64,000 bases of DNA. Origin: Mesorhizobium sp. AR10. Lineage in GTDB: Bacteria; Pseudomonadota; Alphaproteobacteria; Rhizobiales; Rhizobiaceae. The position numbers and the translations under genes were made by a program. Shown here piece after piece: positions 9,150 to 18,543 of this stretch. The first letter of the stretch is position 1; each line of letters starts with the position of its first letter. The notes beneath the pieces are model-generated. The model saw only the letters and a list, made by a program, of their open reading frames with translations, ran no database searches and was not told the DNA's origin. The stretch spans positions 1 through 64,000 of the forward strand of contig NZ_CP080523.1 in the NCBI RefSeq assembly GCF_024746795.1, read 5' to 3'.

Positions 9150-9655
9150 CCTCAACATAAAGAACACCGCCATAAAAGGCTCCTGGCTCGCGCGCCACCT
9201 GCCTGGCAGGTTTGTCGGAAATCGTGCTCTCGCTGAAGATCGGCAACGATATTGTTGGCCTTGACCGCATCTATGACCTTGCGTGACTTTGATCTGAAGG
9301 AACTTTATCTCTGGCCGATCAACGCCGACCAGCAGGGCACGCCGCAACAGGTGCGGTGTGAGATAGCTGCTCCCTCGCTCGACACCAGCCAGCGTTTGTC
9401 CGCCGGCATTGCGTCGAGTTTCGCCCGGATCGGCGCTATCGCTGCTGTGATCTTCTTTTTGTAGGGCATCGGCATTGGCTTTGTAGGTCTCGGCATTCTT
9501 CGGGTCGTACTTCACGAAAGCGTCGCGGATATTGTCGACATAAATCAGCGCATTCTTCGATGACATCCAGCCATGGGGATTGGGCTTGCCAGCGTAAGGG
9601 CCTTCGGCGATGCCCATCGGTTCGACCCCATCGGAGACGACCGGGATCGCAATTC
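9150..9655 (-). pseudogene. Metal ABC transporter binding protein remnant (SitA/ZnuA type) with internal inversion
   Basis: Read on the minus strand, fragments match a SitA-like Mn/Fe-binding protein in order: VEPMGIAEGPYAGKPNPHGW, KNALIYVDNIRDAFVKYDP, IRAKLDAMPADKRWLVSSEGA, then KVIDAVKANNIVA. The piece that belongs between the last two (DFDLKELYLWPINADQQGTP) is on the plus strand at about 9278-9350. There is also a frameshift near 9465. N- and C-terminal parts are absent. Confidence 0.75.
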
Positions 9656-9666
9656 CGGGAGGTGAA

Positions 9667-9790
9667 CATGGTATTCCACATGTATGCTTCGGCCGAGGGC
9701 CTTGCGCTTTGCGAGACCGTTCTAGTGACACCCGAAGGTGGCCGACGTCTGAATACGACGCCTCGGAAGCTCTTCTCAACGGCTGTTTGA
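9667..9790 (+). pseudogene. M24 hydrolase, C-terminal fragment
   Basis: The last 40 codons match the end of the M24 gene at 51808-52953 with a single residue change (LALCETV against LALSETV). It marks the left edge of a segment duplicated from the 52.8-55.1 kb region. Confidence 0.85.
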
Positions 9791-9839
9791 GACAGTCCCC
9801 GCGACAGCCGCCCCCAAATTCACCGGGGACGCTCACAGC

Positions 9840-10439
9840 CTAGGCCGCTGCGGCAGCGGCCCGGGCAGCTTGGTCGTAACTCCCGGAAATTGCACGAAGG
9901 AGCCCGGCCAGACGCGACACCTCGGCGGGATCGAGCCCGAGCTGCTGGACTGCGCGGACGAGTAGCGCCTCGCGAACCTCGGCGTAGCGCCGGCAAAGTT
10001 CCTCCCCTTGGCTCGTCGTTGTGATTGTCTTTTCCTTACCCTTCCGGCCTCCGGTGACCAGACCATGGCCTACTAGCTTTTTTACCGAGTACGTGACGAG
10101 ATGAGAGTCTTCAATGTTCAGAACCAGACTGATGTCGGCAAGCGATTTCGGACGCATGCGGTGGTGAACAAGGTGCAGAACAAGGATGTCGAGTGCTGCG
10201 AGATCCGGCCCGCCCGCGGCTGACATACACCGGACCATCCAACGATGAAATGCATGATTGGACATGGTCAGGGCAAACTCCAATTCGGACAATTGAGGGA
10301 TGCTAGAATTCGCCAGGTGCGCCGACGATACAACCGGCCCGACTCCAGCAATAAGGACGCGGGACAGGTCCTCGAAAGGTGCCGCCGCTTCATTTCCGGA
10401 TTCTGGTTGCGCCTTTCCGGCGGGTTTCGCTTTAGTCAT
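9840..10439 (-). CDS. MarR-type winged-helix transcriptional regulator
   Basis: The 199-residue protein has a winged helix between about residues 60 and 145 (LDILVLHLVHHR, SLADISLVLNIEDSHLVTYSVKKLVGHGLV, then a basic wing GGRKGKEKTITTT). It ends in an Ala-rich tail. The start at 10439 has GGAGGAA seven bases upstream; a longer frame to 10550 would cover the promoter. In the related locus at 53-58 kb this gene is divergent from a hydantoinase/oxoprolinase gene, so it probably controls that operon in response to a substrate. This is the only intact copy in the window and might act in trans on the 55-kb promoter. Confidence 0.8.
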   Translation of the reverse strand: MTKAKPAGKAQPESGNEAAAPFEDLSRVLIAGVGPVVSSAHLANSSIPQLSELEFALTMSNHAFHRWMVRCMSAAGGPDLAALDILVLHLVHHRMRPKSLADISLVLNIEDSHLVTYSVKKLVGHGLVTGGRKGKEKTITTTSQGEELCRRYAEVREALLVRAVQQLGLDPAEVSRLAGLLRAISGSYDQAARAAAAAA

Positions 10440-10543
10440 CGTGTTTCCTCCATACGGTTCCACCATGCACCGGGTCAAGTCGCGAATGTCAATAACAAGT
10501 GGGACATTTCTCGGCATAATGTACTCAACCTTTACCAAGACTT

Positions 10544-10561
10544 TGGGCAAATGCCAAAACT
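10544..10561. promoter_or_regulatory. Candidate MarR operator palindrome (R2)
   Basis: TTTG-GGCA-AA-TGCC-AAAA is an 18-bp palindrome with one mismatched pair, midway between the divergent starts and just upstream of the -35. It is conserved in R3 and degraded in R1. Binding is inferred. Confidence 0.4.
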
Positions 10562-10567
10562 TTGCTT

Positions 10568-10596
10568 GACTTGTTTGTGATAATTTGTCTACGAAT
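10568..10596 (+). promoter_or_regulatory. Candidate sigma70-type promoter (R2)
   Basis: TTGACT, 17 bases, then CTACGA, with the ribosome site about 40 bases downstream. The -35 is good and the -10 weak. Confidence 0.4.
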
Positions 10597-10652
10597 TACC
10601 AGCAAAAAGTCGACCGTTTGTCGTTGCAGCTCATATGGAGGAATGTGTGGTG

Positions 10653-10832
10653 CCCGCGATCGAGCAGCATTTCCTCGACATCGCGCAGGCTCAGATTGAA
10701 GCGGAAGTAGAGCCAGACAGCACGGGCCACGATTTCGATCGGATAGCGGTGGTTCTTGTAGGTCGGTGCACTCACGGTCATGGGCGCGCTGCTACCTCAA
10801 TTTCCTTACCCCTCAATCAATGTGACAGCACC
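10653..10832 (-). pseudogene. IS6 transposase 5' fragment with terminus
   Basis: Matches the left end of IS6 copy 1, including its terminus at 10832 and codons 1-43 (MTVSAPTYKN...MLLDRG). It is cut at the R2 start codon. Confidence 0.85.
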
Positions 10833-11064
10833 GTCAGAGCTTGCTCGAGTTCCCGGTGGTAAGCACCAGTCGCCTCATATGCCACGCGCTCGACTGACCA
10901 TTGTCCCAGCCATGCAATTAAGGCTTTATGGCCACTGGCAGTATTGGCAAACTGCTGGTTGCTGCCTGCAGGATAGGCAAGAGGTGGCTCGGCAAAATTG
11001 GACAGGGTGATAAGTGGAATTTCTGCCTGAGATCGGCATGAGTGCCGGAACAGGAGAATCACGA

Positions 11065-11370
11065 ATGAGCAGACGACCACGCCGGAACCACAGCCCGGCT
11101 TTCAAGGCGAAAGTTGCGCTTGCGGCGATCAAGGGAGAAAAGACGCTGGCCGAGCTGGCGCAGCAATATGATGTGCATGCGAACCAGATCACGGATTGGA
11201 GAAAGCAGCTTCTGGACGGGGCCTCGAACGTGTTTGGCGCGGCGGAGAAATCGGAGCCGACGGTGGACATAAAGGCCCTCCATGCCAAGATCGGAGAGCT
11301 GACGCTGGCCAATGATTTTTTAGGCTCGGCGCTCGGCAAGGCCGGCTGGTCGGGGAGCGCAAGACGATGA
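11065..11370 (+). CDS. IS3 OrfA (copy A)
   Basis: The 101-residue helix-turn-helix protein starts MSRRPRRNHSPAF behind AGGAGA; longer frames add 17 residues without an RBS. The HTH block is KTLAELAQQYDVHANQITDWRKQLL, followed by a short leucine-rich segment at the end. It would recognise the terminal repeats. Its stop overlaps the OrfB start. Confidence 0.9.
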   Translation: MSRRPRRNHSPAFKAKVALAAIKGEKTLAELAQQYDVHANQITDWRKQLLDGASNVFGAAEKSEPTVDIKALHAKIGELTLANDFLGSALGKAGWSGSARR

Positions 11371-12194
11371 TCGACCGGGAACATGAACTGCCGATTGCCA
11401 AGCAGGCGGCCGAACTGGGGATCAGCCGCGGCAGCGTCTACTCCCTACCCAAGCCGACATCGGCGGCAGACCTGAAGCTGATGCGGCGCATCGACGAATT
11501 GCACCTGGATTACCCGTTCGCGGGCAGCCGCATGTTGCAGAAGCTTTTGAAGCGCGAAGGCTATGAGACGGGTCGCCTGCATGTGCGCACCTTGATGAAG
11601 CGCATGGGTATCGAGGCGCTCTACCGCAAGCCGCGCACTTCGAAGCCGGGCGACGGGCACAAGATCTATCCGTATTTGCTGGGCAAGCTGGCGGTGACGC
11701 GGCCCAACCAGGTCTGGGCGACGGACCTGACCTATATCCCGATGGCCCGCGGCTTCTGCTACCTGGTTGCTGTCGTCGACTGGTTCACGCGCAAGGTACT
11801 GAGCTGGCGGCTGTCGATCACCATGGATGCGGCGTTTTGCATTGAAGCCCTCGAGGAGGCGCTGGCGACATACGGCAAGCCCGAGATCTTCAACTCCGAT
11901 CAGGGCAGCCAGTTCACCAGCCATGACTTCACCAAGGTCCTGCTCGACCGGGAGATCAGGATCAGCATGGATGGCAAGGGCGCCTGGCGCGACAACGTCT
12001 TCGTCGAGCGTCTCTGGCGGTCGGTGAAATATGAGGAGGTCTATCTCAAGGCCTATAACAGCGTTCGCGAAGGGCGGGCGTCGATCGGAAAATATCTCGA
12101 TTTCTACAATCGGCGACGTCCGCATTCCAGCCTTGACGGCAGAGCGCCAGATGAGGCCTACTTCACCCCGCTACCGCTTCCCGAGGCGGCCTAA
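11367..12194 (+). CDS. IS3 OrfB transposase (copy A)
   Basis: The 275-residue protein has an N-terminal HTH_21 region and an rve integrase core with D120 (WATDLTYIP), D178 (NSDQGSQFTS) and E214 (VERLWRSVKYEEVYL), giving the D-x35-E spacing. It ends with RRPHSSLDGRAPDEAYF. It overlaps OrfA by four bases, and a TTTTTT run at about 11319 in the end of orfA could serve frameshifting. The four identical copies mean recent transposition. Confidence 0.95.
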   Translation: MIDREHELPIAKQAAELGISRGSVYSLPKPTSAADLKLMRRIDELHLDYPFAGSRMLQKLLKREGYETGRLHVRTLMKRMGIEALYRKPRTSKPGDGHKIYPYLLGKLAVTRPNQVWATDLTYIPMARGFCYLVAVVDWFTRKVLSWRLSITMDAAFCIEALEEALATYGKPEIFNSDQGSQFTSHDFTKVLLDREIRISMDGKGAWRDNVFVERLWRSVKYEEVYLKAYNSVREGRASIGKYLDFYNRRRPHSSLDGRAPDEAYFTPLPLPEAA

Positions 12195-12454
12195 CCAGAG
12201 GCAGTGTTCCACTTATAAATCGGGAATTCCTGTCCAAACAAACCGAGCCACCTCTGCATGAGCATCGAGTGTTGCTTTTGAGATATCGATGCCGATGGTT
12301 TGTGGTAGGGTGTCGCTCATCTTTTCCGCTATCCTATTCTTGTCATCCGGGCCCAAAGCCCCGGTTTCCGTTCAGGCCTGATGGAAAAGAAAGGGGTGAT
12401 CACACTAATCGACGGTCCTCAACGACCTAGACAACTTCGATCCATCCCCTCCCG

Positions 12455-12484
12455 CCCGATCCGGAATGGCCACCCCGGATCGGG
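12455..12484. other. Perfect 10-bp inverted repeat (hairpin)
   Basis: CCCGATCCGG and CCGGATCGGG are separated by 10 bases. It lies about 55 bases past the stop of the ATP-grasp gene at 12538 and could end its transcript, but no T-run follows. Confidence 0.4.
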
Positions 12485-12537
12485 CATCTCTTACTGGACC
12501 AAACGGCTTGGAAAGTCATAAGACAAGACAACGGCAT

Positions 12538-13545
12538 CTAGGGGATGCCAATTCCGAAACACCGGGTGTGGGCGACATTTAGGATGCGATTGATCAAGCT
12601 TGAGAAGCTGTGTCCGGCGGTCGTTGCGGCTGTGACATAACTGGAGTGAATACTGAGCGACGGCATCGAGTTCATCTCTAGGACAAACGGCTGGCCGGAG
12701 CGATCGATCCGGAAATCGACGCGGGCATAGTCCCGGCAGTGGCAGGCACGGAAGGTCGCAACCGAAACATCCCGCAACATCGTTTCAAGCTGGCTCTCGA
12801 TTTGCGCCGGGCAAATCTTCGGCACCGCTGCGGCCGCCACGTACTTCGCATCCCAATCCAGAAGACGCGTTTCGCGTTCGCCGAAGTCCTGCTCTACCAG
12901 GGGCAACACCTCGAGCTCTTCGTTTCCGAGCAGCGCGACAGCGATTTCTCGACCGTCGATGTATTCTTCCACGAGCGCATCCTGCGCATACTGCGTGACG
13001 ATCACTTCCACGGCCAGCTTCAACTGAGCAGGTTCATGTACGAGTTGCAATCCGAGGCTGCACTCTTCGAGACGCGGCTTCACTATTACTGGGAATCGCA
13101 GGTCGCCGGTACTCTCGGTACCGCGACGCATAACGCGAAAATTCGGCGTCGGCACGCCGCGATCGCGGATGAGCGTCTTGGTGATGACCTTGTCGTTCGT
13201 CAGCCCATGCCCGAGCAGGCTCGATCCGGTGTATGGAACGCCGGCCATTTCGAGCATGGCCGGAACGTGGGTGTAACGGTATTCGCCCTGAATTCCCTCT
13301 GCCAAGTTGAAGACAATTCCCGAAGGGCGGGCCTGCGGATCGGGTGGCATGAACCGCTCGAGCGTAACGAGCAGTCCTTTGTCGCCTTCGCACAGCAGCG
13401 TCTCGTGGCCGCCCTCTTGCAGCGCCGCCACAACTCTTTCGACGGTCCCTTGCTGCGGCCAAGGCTGCGGCGGCTGCGGCCAAGGCTGACCGAACCGGTT
13501 AATTACACCGTTAAAATCATTGTTCGTCACGATGGCTATTCGCAT
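12538..13545 (-). CDS. D-alanine-D-alanine-ligase-like ATP-grasp protein, paralogue 1
   Basis: The 335-residue protein has the DdlA/B plan: an N-terminal domain ending GVPYTGSS..GHGLTNDKVITKTL, the ATP-grasp lid (FPVIVKPRLEECSLGLQ), EEYIDGREIAVALLGN, and the Mg site in DYARVDFRIDRSGQPFVLEMNSMP. It should activate a carboxyl group as acyl phosphate and join it to an amine. The N-terminus has a Pro/Gln/Trp repeat (WPQPPQPWPQ), absent from paralogue 2 at 25389. In typical Ddl the lid loop is VKPxxxGSSxG; here it is EECSLG, so substrate use may differ. RBS AAGGAG precedes the ATG. It is about 80 percent identical to paralogue 2. Confidence 0.85.
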   Translation of the reverse strand: MRIAIVTNNDFNGVINRFGQPWPQPPQPWPQQGTVERVVAALQEGGHETLLCEGDKGLLVTLERFMPPDPQARPSGIVFNLAEGIQGEYRYTHVPAMLEMAGVPYTGSSLLGHGLTNDKVITKTLIRDRGVPTPNFRVMRRGTESTGDLRFPVIVKPRLEECSLGLQLVHEPAQLKLAVEVIVTQYAQDALVEEYIDGREIAVALLGNEELEVLPLVEQDFGERETRLLDWDAKYVAAAAVPKICPAQIESQLETMLRDVSVATFRACHCRDYARVDFRIDRSGQPFVLEMNSMPSLSIHSSYVTAATTAGHSFSSLINRILNVAHTRCFGIGIP

Positions 13546-13719
13546 AAGCTACTCCTTGGATGTTTGCCTGCTGTCACGTTCATTCGCTCGGGTTTGGTTG
13601 CTTGAGGGGAACAGCTCGTCTGGACTCCGCGCGCGCCGCCGGTACGGCCGGCCAAGAGGCGAGAGGGCTTGCTCCCTCCGACAGGCGGAAATCGCAATGT
13701 TTCTTGATGTAGGGAAGCA

Positions 13720-13956
13720 AAGCCGCTGCTGGGAGAATGACAGCGGCACCCGCGACGGACGCGGCAAAGCTTCAATCGGCGGGATCGCACTCAACGGTGC
13801 AACGTCCATTGCATTGATTTGAACCTTCGAGCAAGTTTCATGTGGACCCCTGGGCCGGAGATGCGAGACCGCTATGGTCGCAGCGGATCCTTCACCGTGT
13901 CCCATGCAATCGGCGTGCCACCGAAGAGGTTGTGCGAGCAAGAGGGGCAAAATCAC
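13720..13956 (-). pseudogene. NRPS condensation domain, 5' remnant
   Basis: The first 79 codons of the frame at 22311, through the C1 motif SFSQQRL, are repeated here almost unchanged. After that the sequence jumps to the leader of the ATP-grasp gene. The whole condensation/KamA gene has thus been deleted from this second copy of the cluster. Confidence 0.8.
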
Positions 13957-13995
13957 GTGTTTCCCGCCGCAACGGCGGAATACTTGCGCCTCAGC

Positions 13996-14091
13996 ATGTC
14001 AGCTTCCGAACACAGACCTCTTCAACAGGACACAGCTCAACACGACAACCGGACGATGAATGACGTTTCTCGTGCCAAACTCGAACTTTAG
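13996..14091 (+). pseudogene. Fragment of the hypothetical gene divergent from the NRPS start
   Basis: Matches the first 30 codons of the minus-strand frame 21972-22271 (MSASEHRPLQQDTAQHDNRT...). It is cut at 14087 by integrase-type pseudogene sequence. Product not recognised. Confidence 0.5.
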
Positions 14092-14094
14092 CGA

Positions 14095-15157
14095 AATGAG
14101 GATTTGGGGGGCGCATTGCCTCAAGCAAAATGTTACCGATGCCGCGCTCCGCGGCAAGCTGCTGACAATGAGCCCGGCGACGATGGATCGGCTTTTGGCG
14201 GAGGTACGTGTTGTGGCTCGCGGCGGCCAGCGTCGGCGAGCAGGAATGAGTTCGGCGGTTCACCGATCGGTGCCGGTGCGCACCTTCGGGGACTGGAATG
14301 ATCCGCCGCCCGGAATTTCGTGGCGCATTCCGGCACATCTTCGTCCGGCAGCTTTGTGCAGACGATGGTGTTGACCGACATTGCCACGGGGTGGACCGAA
14401 TGCGTTCCTGTCCGCACGCGCGACAGCGGCAATGTGATCGTGGCGATCAAGCAGGCCCGCTCGTTCTTTCTCTTCCCCCTGCTGGGCGTAGATTTCGACA
14501 ACGAGAGCGCCTTCATGAACGAGTTCGTCGTCACCGGGAAAGTGAGGAACTGGAGCAGAAGAATGGCGCCATCGTGCGTCGCCTGGTGGGATATGGTCGG
14601 TTTGTCGGCGCGGAGGCAACAGCCGCCCTTGGTCAACTTTATGCTGTGGTGCGGCTTTACGGCAATCTGTTCCAGCCGTCATTCAAGCTTCAGGAGAAGA
14701 CGCGGATCGGCGCTCGTGTGATCAAGGGCTATCATCCGCCAGTTCCGCCTGCGGCCCGTGTCCTTACACATCCGGGTGTGGCCGAGGCCGACAAGCAGCA
14801 GCTACAGGCGATGATGGAAGCCGCCGATCCCGTGCTGTTGTTTGCCGGTATCCGCGCCGCGCAGGAGGAGCTTGGACGGCGGGTCGACCGTCGTGGCCTG
14901 AATGCGAAGATTGAGAAGCCGGCCGTTATCGATCTCCAGCGCTTCGCCGCGAATCTGAAGACGGCCTGGAAGAGTGGCGAGACACGACCAACGCATCGGC
15001 GGCCGTATCGACGGACCAAACCCTATCCGAAAGAGACCCAGCATGTACGAGCCGTTCGAGGCGTAGATCAAGGCATGGCTCGAGGGAGAGCCGGCGCTCT
15101 CGGCAGCAAGTGTGTTGCAACGCCTGACAAAGATCGACCCGCCGCGCTTCAAGGAAA
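14095..15157 (+). pseudogene. Integrase-type (rve) transposase, frameshifted
   Basis: Pieces in different frames form one protein: GKLLTMSPATMDRLLAEVR, SVPVRTFGDWNDPPPG, GSFVQTMVLTDIATGWTE (first Asp), FPLLGVDFDNESAFMNE (second Asp), EQKNGAIVRRLVGYGRF (Glu), then RLYGNLFQPSFKLQEKTR to the C-terminal YEPFEA region. At least three frameshifts are present. The 3' end is cut by IS66 at 15158. Family is probably ISNCY or IS481-like. Confidence 0.75.
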
Positions 15158-15165
15158 GTAAGCGG

Positions 15166-16815
15166 TCAGCCGATAACGTCAGGCCTAAAGTTCCAAGGCA
15201 TGAGCATTTCGATTTCGGATGCGGGCCAGCCTTGAGCGATGCGGGTCAAGGTCTGCGAGAGCCAGTCGAGCGGATCGACGCTGTTCATTTTGCAGGTTTG
15301 CAGCAAGGTGGCTACCGTCGCCCAGGTTCGTCCACCGCCGTGGCTGCCGGCGAATAGACTATTCTTTCGCGTGATCGTCTGGGGCCTGATTGCACGCTCG
15401 ACGATAATGACCGTCCATCAGAAAGCGTTCCAGCGCCTCCCGCCGGGTGAGCGCGTAGCGGATCGCCTCGGCGGTCTTGGATTTTCCGGAGACCTTGCCC
15501 AGTTCCGCTTCCCATAGATCGAAGAGGCTCGCGACAATGGCCACGGACTTTTCCTGACGCAGCGCGGCGCGGCTTCCGGCATCCTTGCCGCGAACCTCGT
15601 CCTCGACCTTCCACAATTCGGTCATGGCGATGATCGTTACCGTCGCGGCCTGCGAGACCCCGCTGATGTGCAGGTCGTAGAATTTGCGCCGCAGGTGAGC
15701 CCAGCACCCGGCGAGCCGGATTGTTTCATTGCTGCCGGCTTTGGCCCGTGCCTTGACCAGGTTGGTATAGGCCGAGTAGCCATCCACTTGCAGGATACCG
15801 CTGAATCCGGTGAGGTGGCGCGCCACGCAATCCGCACCTCTGCTGTCTTCAAAACGATAGGCAACCATTGGCGGACTGGTTCCGCCATAGGGTCGGTCAT
15901 CCCGTGCGTAGGCCCACAACCAGGCTTTCGTGGTTTTCCCGGAACCAGGGGCAAGGGTGGGCAAGGTCGTCTCGTCGGCGAAGACCCTTTCGCCCTCCTT
16001 GATGCGCTCCAGTATGTAATCAGCAAGCATCTGCAGTTCGAAGCCCAGATGCCCCATCCATTGCGCCATCAACGACCGGCTGATCTCGACGCCGTCGCGC
16101 AGATAGATCGCCTCCTGCCGATAAAGCGGGAGGCCGTCGGCGTATTTGGAGACGGCGATATAGGCGAGCAGCCGCTCCGTCGGCAGGCCGCTTTCGATGA
16201 TGTGCGCCGGCGCCAGAGCCTGGACCACGCCGTCACGGCCCCGGAAGGCGTATTTGGGACGGCGCGTGACGATGACCTGGAACTTCGGCGGCACGACGTC
16301 CAGCCGCTCGGATCGATCCTCGCCGATCAGAACCTTTTCAAGCCCCTCGCAGTCGGCCGGGATTTCCGGCTCGACGACCTCCTCGATGCGTTCGAGGTGG
16401 GCAGCAAAGCCCTTGCGCGGACGCGGGGCGCGCTTCGGCTTGTTCCCGACCGCGCGGTCGAGTTCGCTCCGGATTTCCGAAAGGCCGGTCTCGACCTCTT
16501 CGAAGGCAAAGGAGGCCTGCTCGTCGTCGATGGCCAGGCGTAGCCGCTCGGAACGCGTGCCATGTTGCGTGCGCTGTAAAACTTTCAGGATTGACGTGAG
16601 ATTGGCGATCCGCTCGCTGGCGCTTTTCTCGACAGCTTTCAGCCGGGCGACCTCCGCCTCAGATGCTGCGATCCGAGCGTCGGCGACTGCGATCCGGGCC
16701 TCGCTTGCAGCCTGCTCGCGAGCCATGGAAAGGATCATCGCCTTCAGCGCATCAACGTCGTCGGGAAGGGCAAGACCCGGTAGCGCTTCGAACGGAATAC
16801 GTGAAGTGCCCCCGA
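15166..16815 (-). pseudogene. tnpC: IS66 transposase TnpC, frameshifted
   Basis: Most of TnpC is present: a coiled-coil N-terminus (ARIAVADARIAASEAEVARLK), KYADGLPLYRQE, VFADETTLPTLAPGSGKTTKAW, and QVDGYSAY. The ATG has gone with the TnpB/TnpC junction. A small deletion near 15410 moves the frame, giving an early stop at 15359. The true C-terminus (NSLFAGSHGGGRTWA...) continues in another frame to 15166. Confidence 0.8.
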
Positions 16816-16923
16816 GAATGGGTCCAGGCCGCCATCCCTGACCAGCGCCATCAAAGATGCCGCGCCCTTGCGGAAGTCGACCGGCTGGCACGACACGTAA
16901 ACCACCACACCGGAAGCGATCAT
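16811..16923 (-). pseudogene. tnpB: IS66 TnpB, 5' fragment
   Basis: Starts ATG overlapping the TnpA stop (ATGA) and reads VVVYVSCQPVDFRKGAASLMALV to DPFSGA, then joins TnpC sequence. About two-thirds of the gene is deleted. Confidence 0.75.
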
Positions 16924-17306
16924 GCCTTACGAACCGCGCGGATGATCCTCGCCAGGCGATCGGGATCGACATCGCCGCCGGCGCGCACCACTGCGTCGCC
17001 AATGACGATTTCCACCGTGTCGCTGCCCACCGCTTCAAAGCACGTGAACTTCGCCGGCTTGCTCGCTCCCTCCGTCAGTGGCGCAACCATGCCCGACGAA
17101 AGCGCCTTGCGGCGCCACGCATAGAGCTGCGAGGGGTCCAGCCCCTCGGAACGCGCAACCGCCGACACATTACCCCCTGGCGAGAACGCTTCGGCGACAA
17201 GCCGTGCCTTCTCTTCGTCCGACCGATGGCGCGGCTTGCGTCGGGACGGCACAGGCTCCGCCGTCAAAATCTCGAATGTTCGATGATGGCTCATACTGTC
17301 GCTCAT
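16920..17306 (-). CDS. tnpA: IS66 accessory protein TnpA
   Basis: The 128-residue protein has an HTH of the IS66/IS3 OrfA type (RHRSDEEKARLVAEAFSPG, VSAVARSEGLDPSQLYAWRR). It ends with a DPDRLARIIRAVRKA block. The start at MSDSMSHHRTF is chosen because the longer frame runs into the IS110 flank. Looks intact although the element is dead. Confidence 0.75.
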   Translation of the reverse strand: MSDSMSHHRTFEILTAEPVPSRRKPRHRSDEEKARLVAEAFSPGGNVSAVARSEGLDPSQLYAWRRKALSSGMVAPLTEGASKPAKFTCFEAVGSDTVEIVIGDAVVRAGGDVDPDRLARIIRAVRKA

Positions 17307-18543
17307 AGATCCCATGGGCTGGATGACGGCCGCCGTTTTTGCAGAATGAGTGGTCGTCCTGCCAACCACCTAATCTGAGGAGACTGCGATGCTTAAGACC
17401 GATATCCCGACGACCGCCGTCCAAACCAATCTTGCCGCAATATTTCTGTCTTTGGAACTGTCCCGTTCGACATGGCTCATCACGTCGCTGTCACCGGGGA
17501 ATGGCGAAAAGATGTCGAGGCACTCGGTGGCAGCTGGTAATATTGTCGGTCTAATTGAGTTGTTCTCGAAGCTGCAGGAAAGAAGCCGAGCCAGAACCGG
17601 GCAGACGTATCCCATCATTACGATCCAGGAAGCTGGTCTCGATGGTTTTTGGGTCCACCGATCGCTCGAGAAAGAAGGCATCGAAAGTCACATCGTTGAT
17701 GCGGCTTCAATCGCTACGCCGCGCCGCCGGCGGCGCGTGAAGACTGATCGTGTCGATGGCGAGGCGCTGCTGCGTGTTCTGCTGGCCTTCAAGAGGAAGG
17801 AACCGCGCGTATGTGCGATGGTGCGGGCCATTTCCCATGAAGAGGAAGACCGGCGGCGGATCGGCCGGGAGCGGAAAGCGCTGATGGTGGAACGTGTCGG
17901 TCACGTCAATCGGATAAAGGGGCTTCTTTTCTCGCAGGGTATCAGCGAATACGAGCCCCTTCAGAAAGATCGACGCCAGCGCCTCAAGGAACTGCAAACA
18001 GGTGACGGTCATATGTTGGCACAACATATGAAAGCCCAGATTGCCCGTGAGCTGGACCGGTTGGAGCTGGTTATGGAGCAAATCAAGATGGTCGAGGTTG
18101 AGCGTGACGCACTTATCGCAGAGCAAAGCGCAGACAAGACCAAACCGTCGCCGGTCACGATGTTACTTGGGATCAAAGGCGTCGGCGCGGAGTTTGCGAA
18201 CATCCTATGGTCGGAAGGTCTGTTCCGGCCTTTCGACAACCGCCGCCAGGTCGCGGCCTATGCAGGATTGGCACCGACGCCTTGGCAAAGCGGCTCGATT
18301 AACCGCGAACAGGGCGTGTCGAAAGCAGGCAATCCGAGACTGCGCACGACTTTGATCCAGCTAGCCTGGCTGTGGTTGCGGCATCAGCCGGATTCGGCAT
18401 TGGCGCAATGGTTCAGGGGGCGTGTTGAACATAATGGTGGTCGCATGAAGAAGACAACAGAGGTGGCTCGGCAAAATTGGACAGGGTGATAAGTGGAATT
18501 TCTGCCTGAGATCGGCATGAGTGCCGGAACAGGAGAATCACGA

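Larger units (their letters stand above)
10412..10653 (+). repeat. MarR/hydantoinase control region, copy R2
   Basis: Near-identical to 54854-55094. It includes the marR start, the palindrome, the promoter and the GGAGGAA-N8-GTG translation start. It breaks off at the start codon, where an IS6 fragment begins, so its promoter drives nothing coherent now. Confidence 0.85.
10980..12255 (+). mobile_element. IS3-family element, copy A
   Basis: The 1276-bp element has termini AGAGGTGGCTCGG / CCGAGCCACCTCT. Four copies of identical length and identical protein products occur (A here, B 18459, C 38600, D 53165), all in the plus orientation. OrfA and OrfB overlap by ATGA. Copy A sits in an IS110 gene with a 3-bp GCA duplication. 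Confidence 0.95.
10833..12320 (-). pseudogene. IS110-family transposase N-terminus, split by IS3 copy A
   Basis: From 12320 the minus strand reads MSDTLPQTIGIDISKATLDAHA. After the IS3 element it continues as YPAGSNQQFANTASGHKALIAWLGQ...VAYEATGAYHRELEQAL to 10833, the first half of the DEDD domain of an IS110-family enzyme. The C-terminal half is missing. IS3 insertion duplicated GCA. Confidence 0.8.
15158..17369 (-). mobile_element. IS66-family element, damaged
   Basis: One terminus GTAAGCGGTCAGCCG lies at 15158, as usual for rhizobial IS66. The TnpA-TnpB-TnpC order is kept, but TnpB is mostly deleted, TnpC has lost its start and is frameshifted, and the other terminus is missing where an IS110 element begins. 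Not autonomous. Confidence 0.8.

Noticed and set aside
9066..9836. 256-codon minus-strand frame
   Set aside because: A chance join of sitA pseudogene pieces and antisense of the racemase and M24 ends; no single protein family covers it.
11445..12125. 226-codon minus-strand frame in each IS3 copy
   Set aside because: Antisense shadow of OrfB; repeats with every IS copy and has no RBS or family pattern.
16197..16841. 214-codon plus-strand frame
   Set aside because: Antisense to IS66 TnpC.
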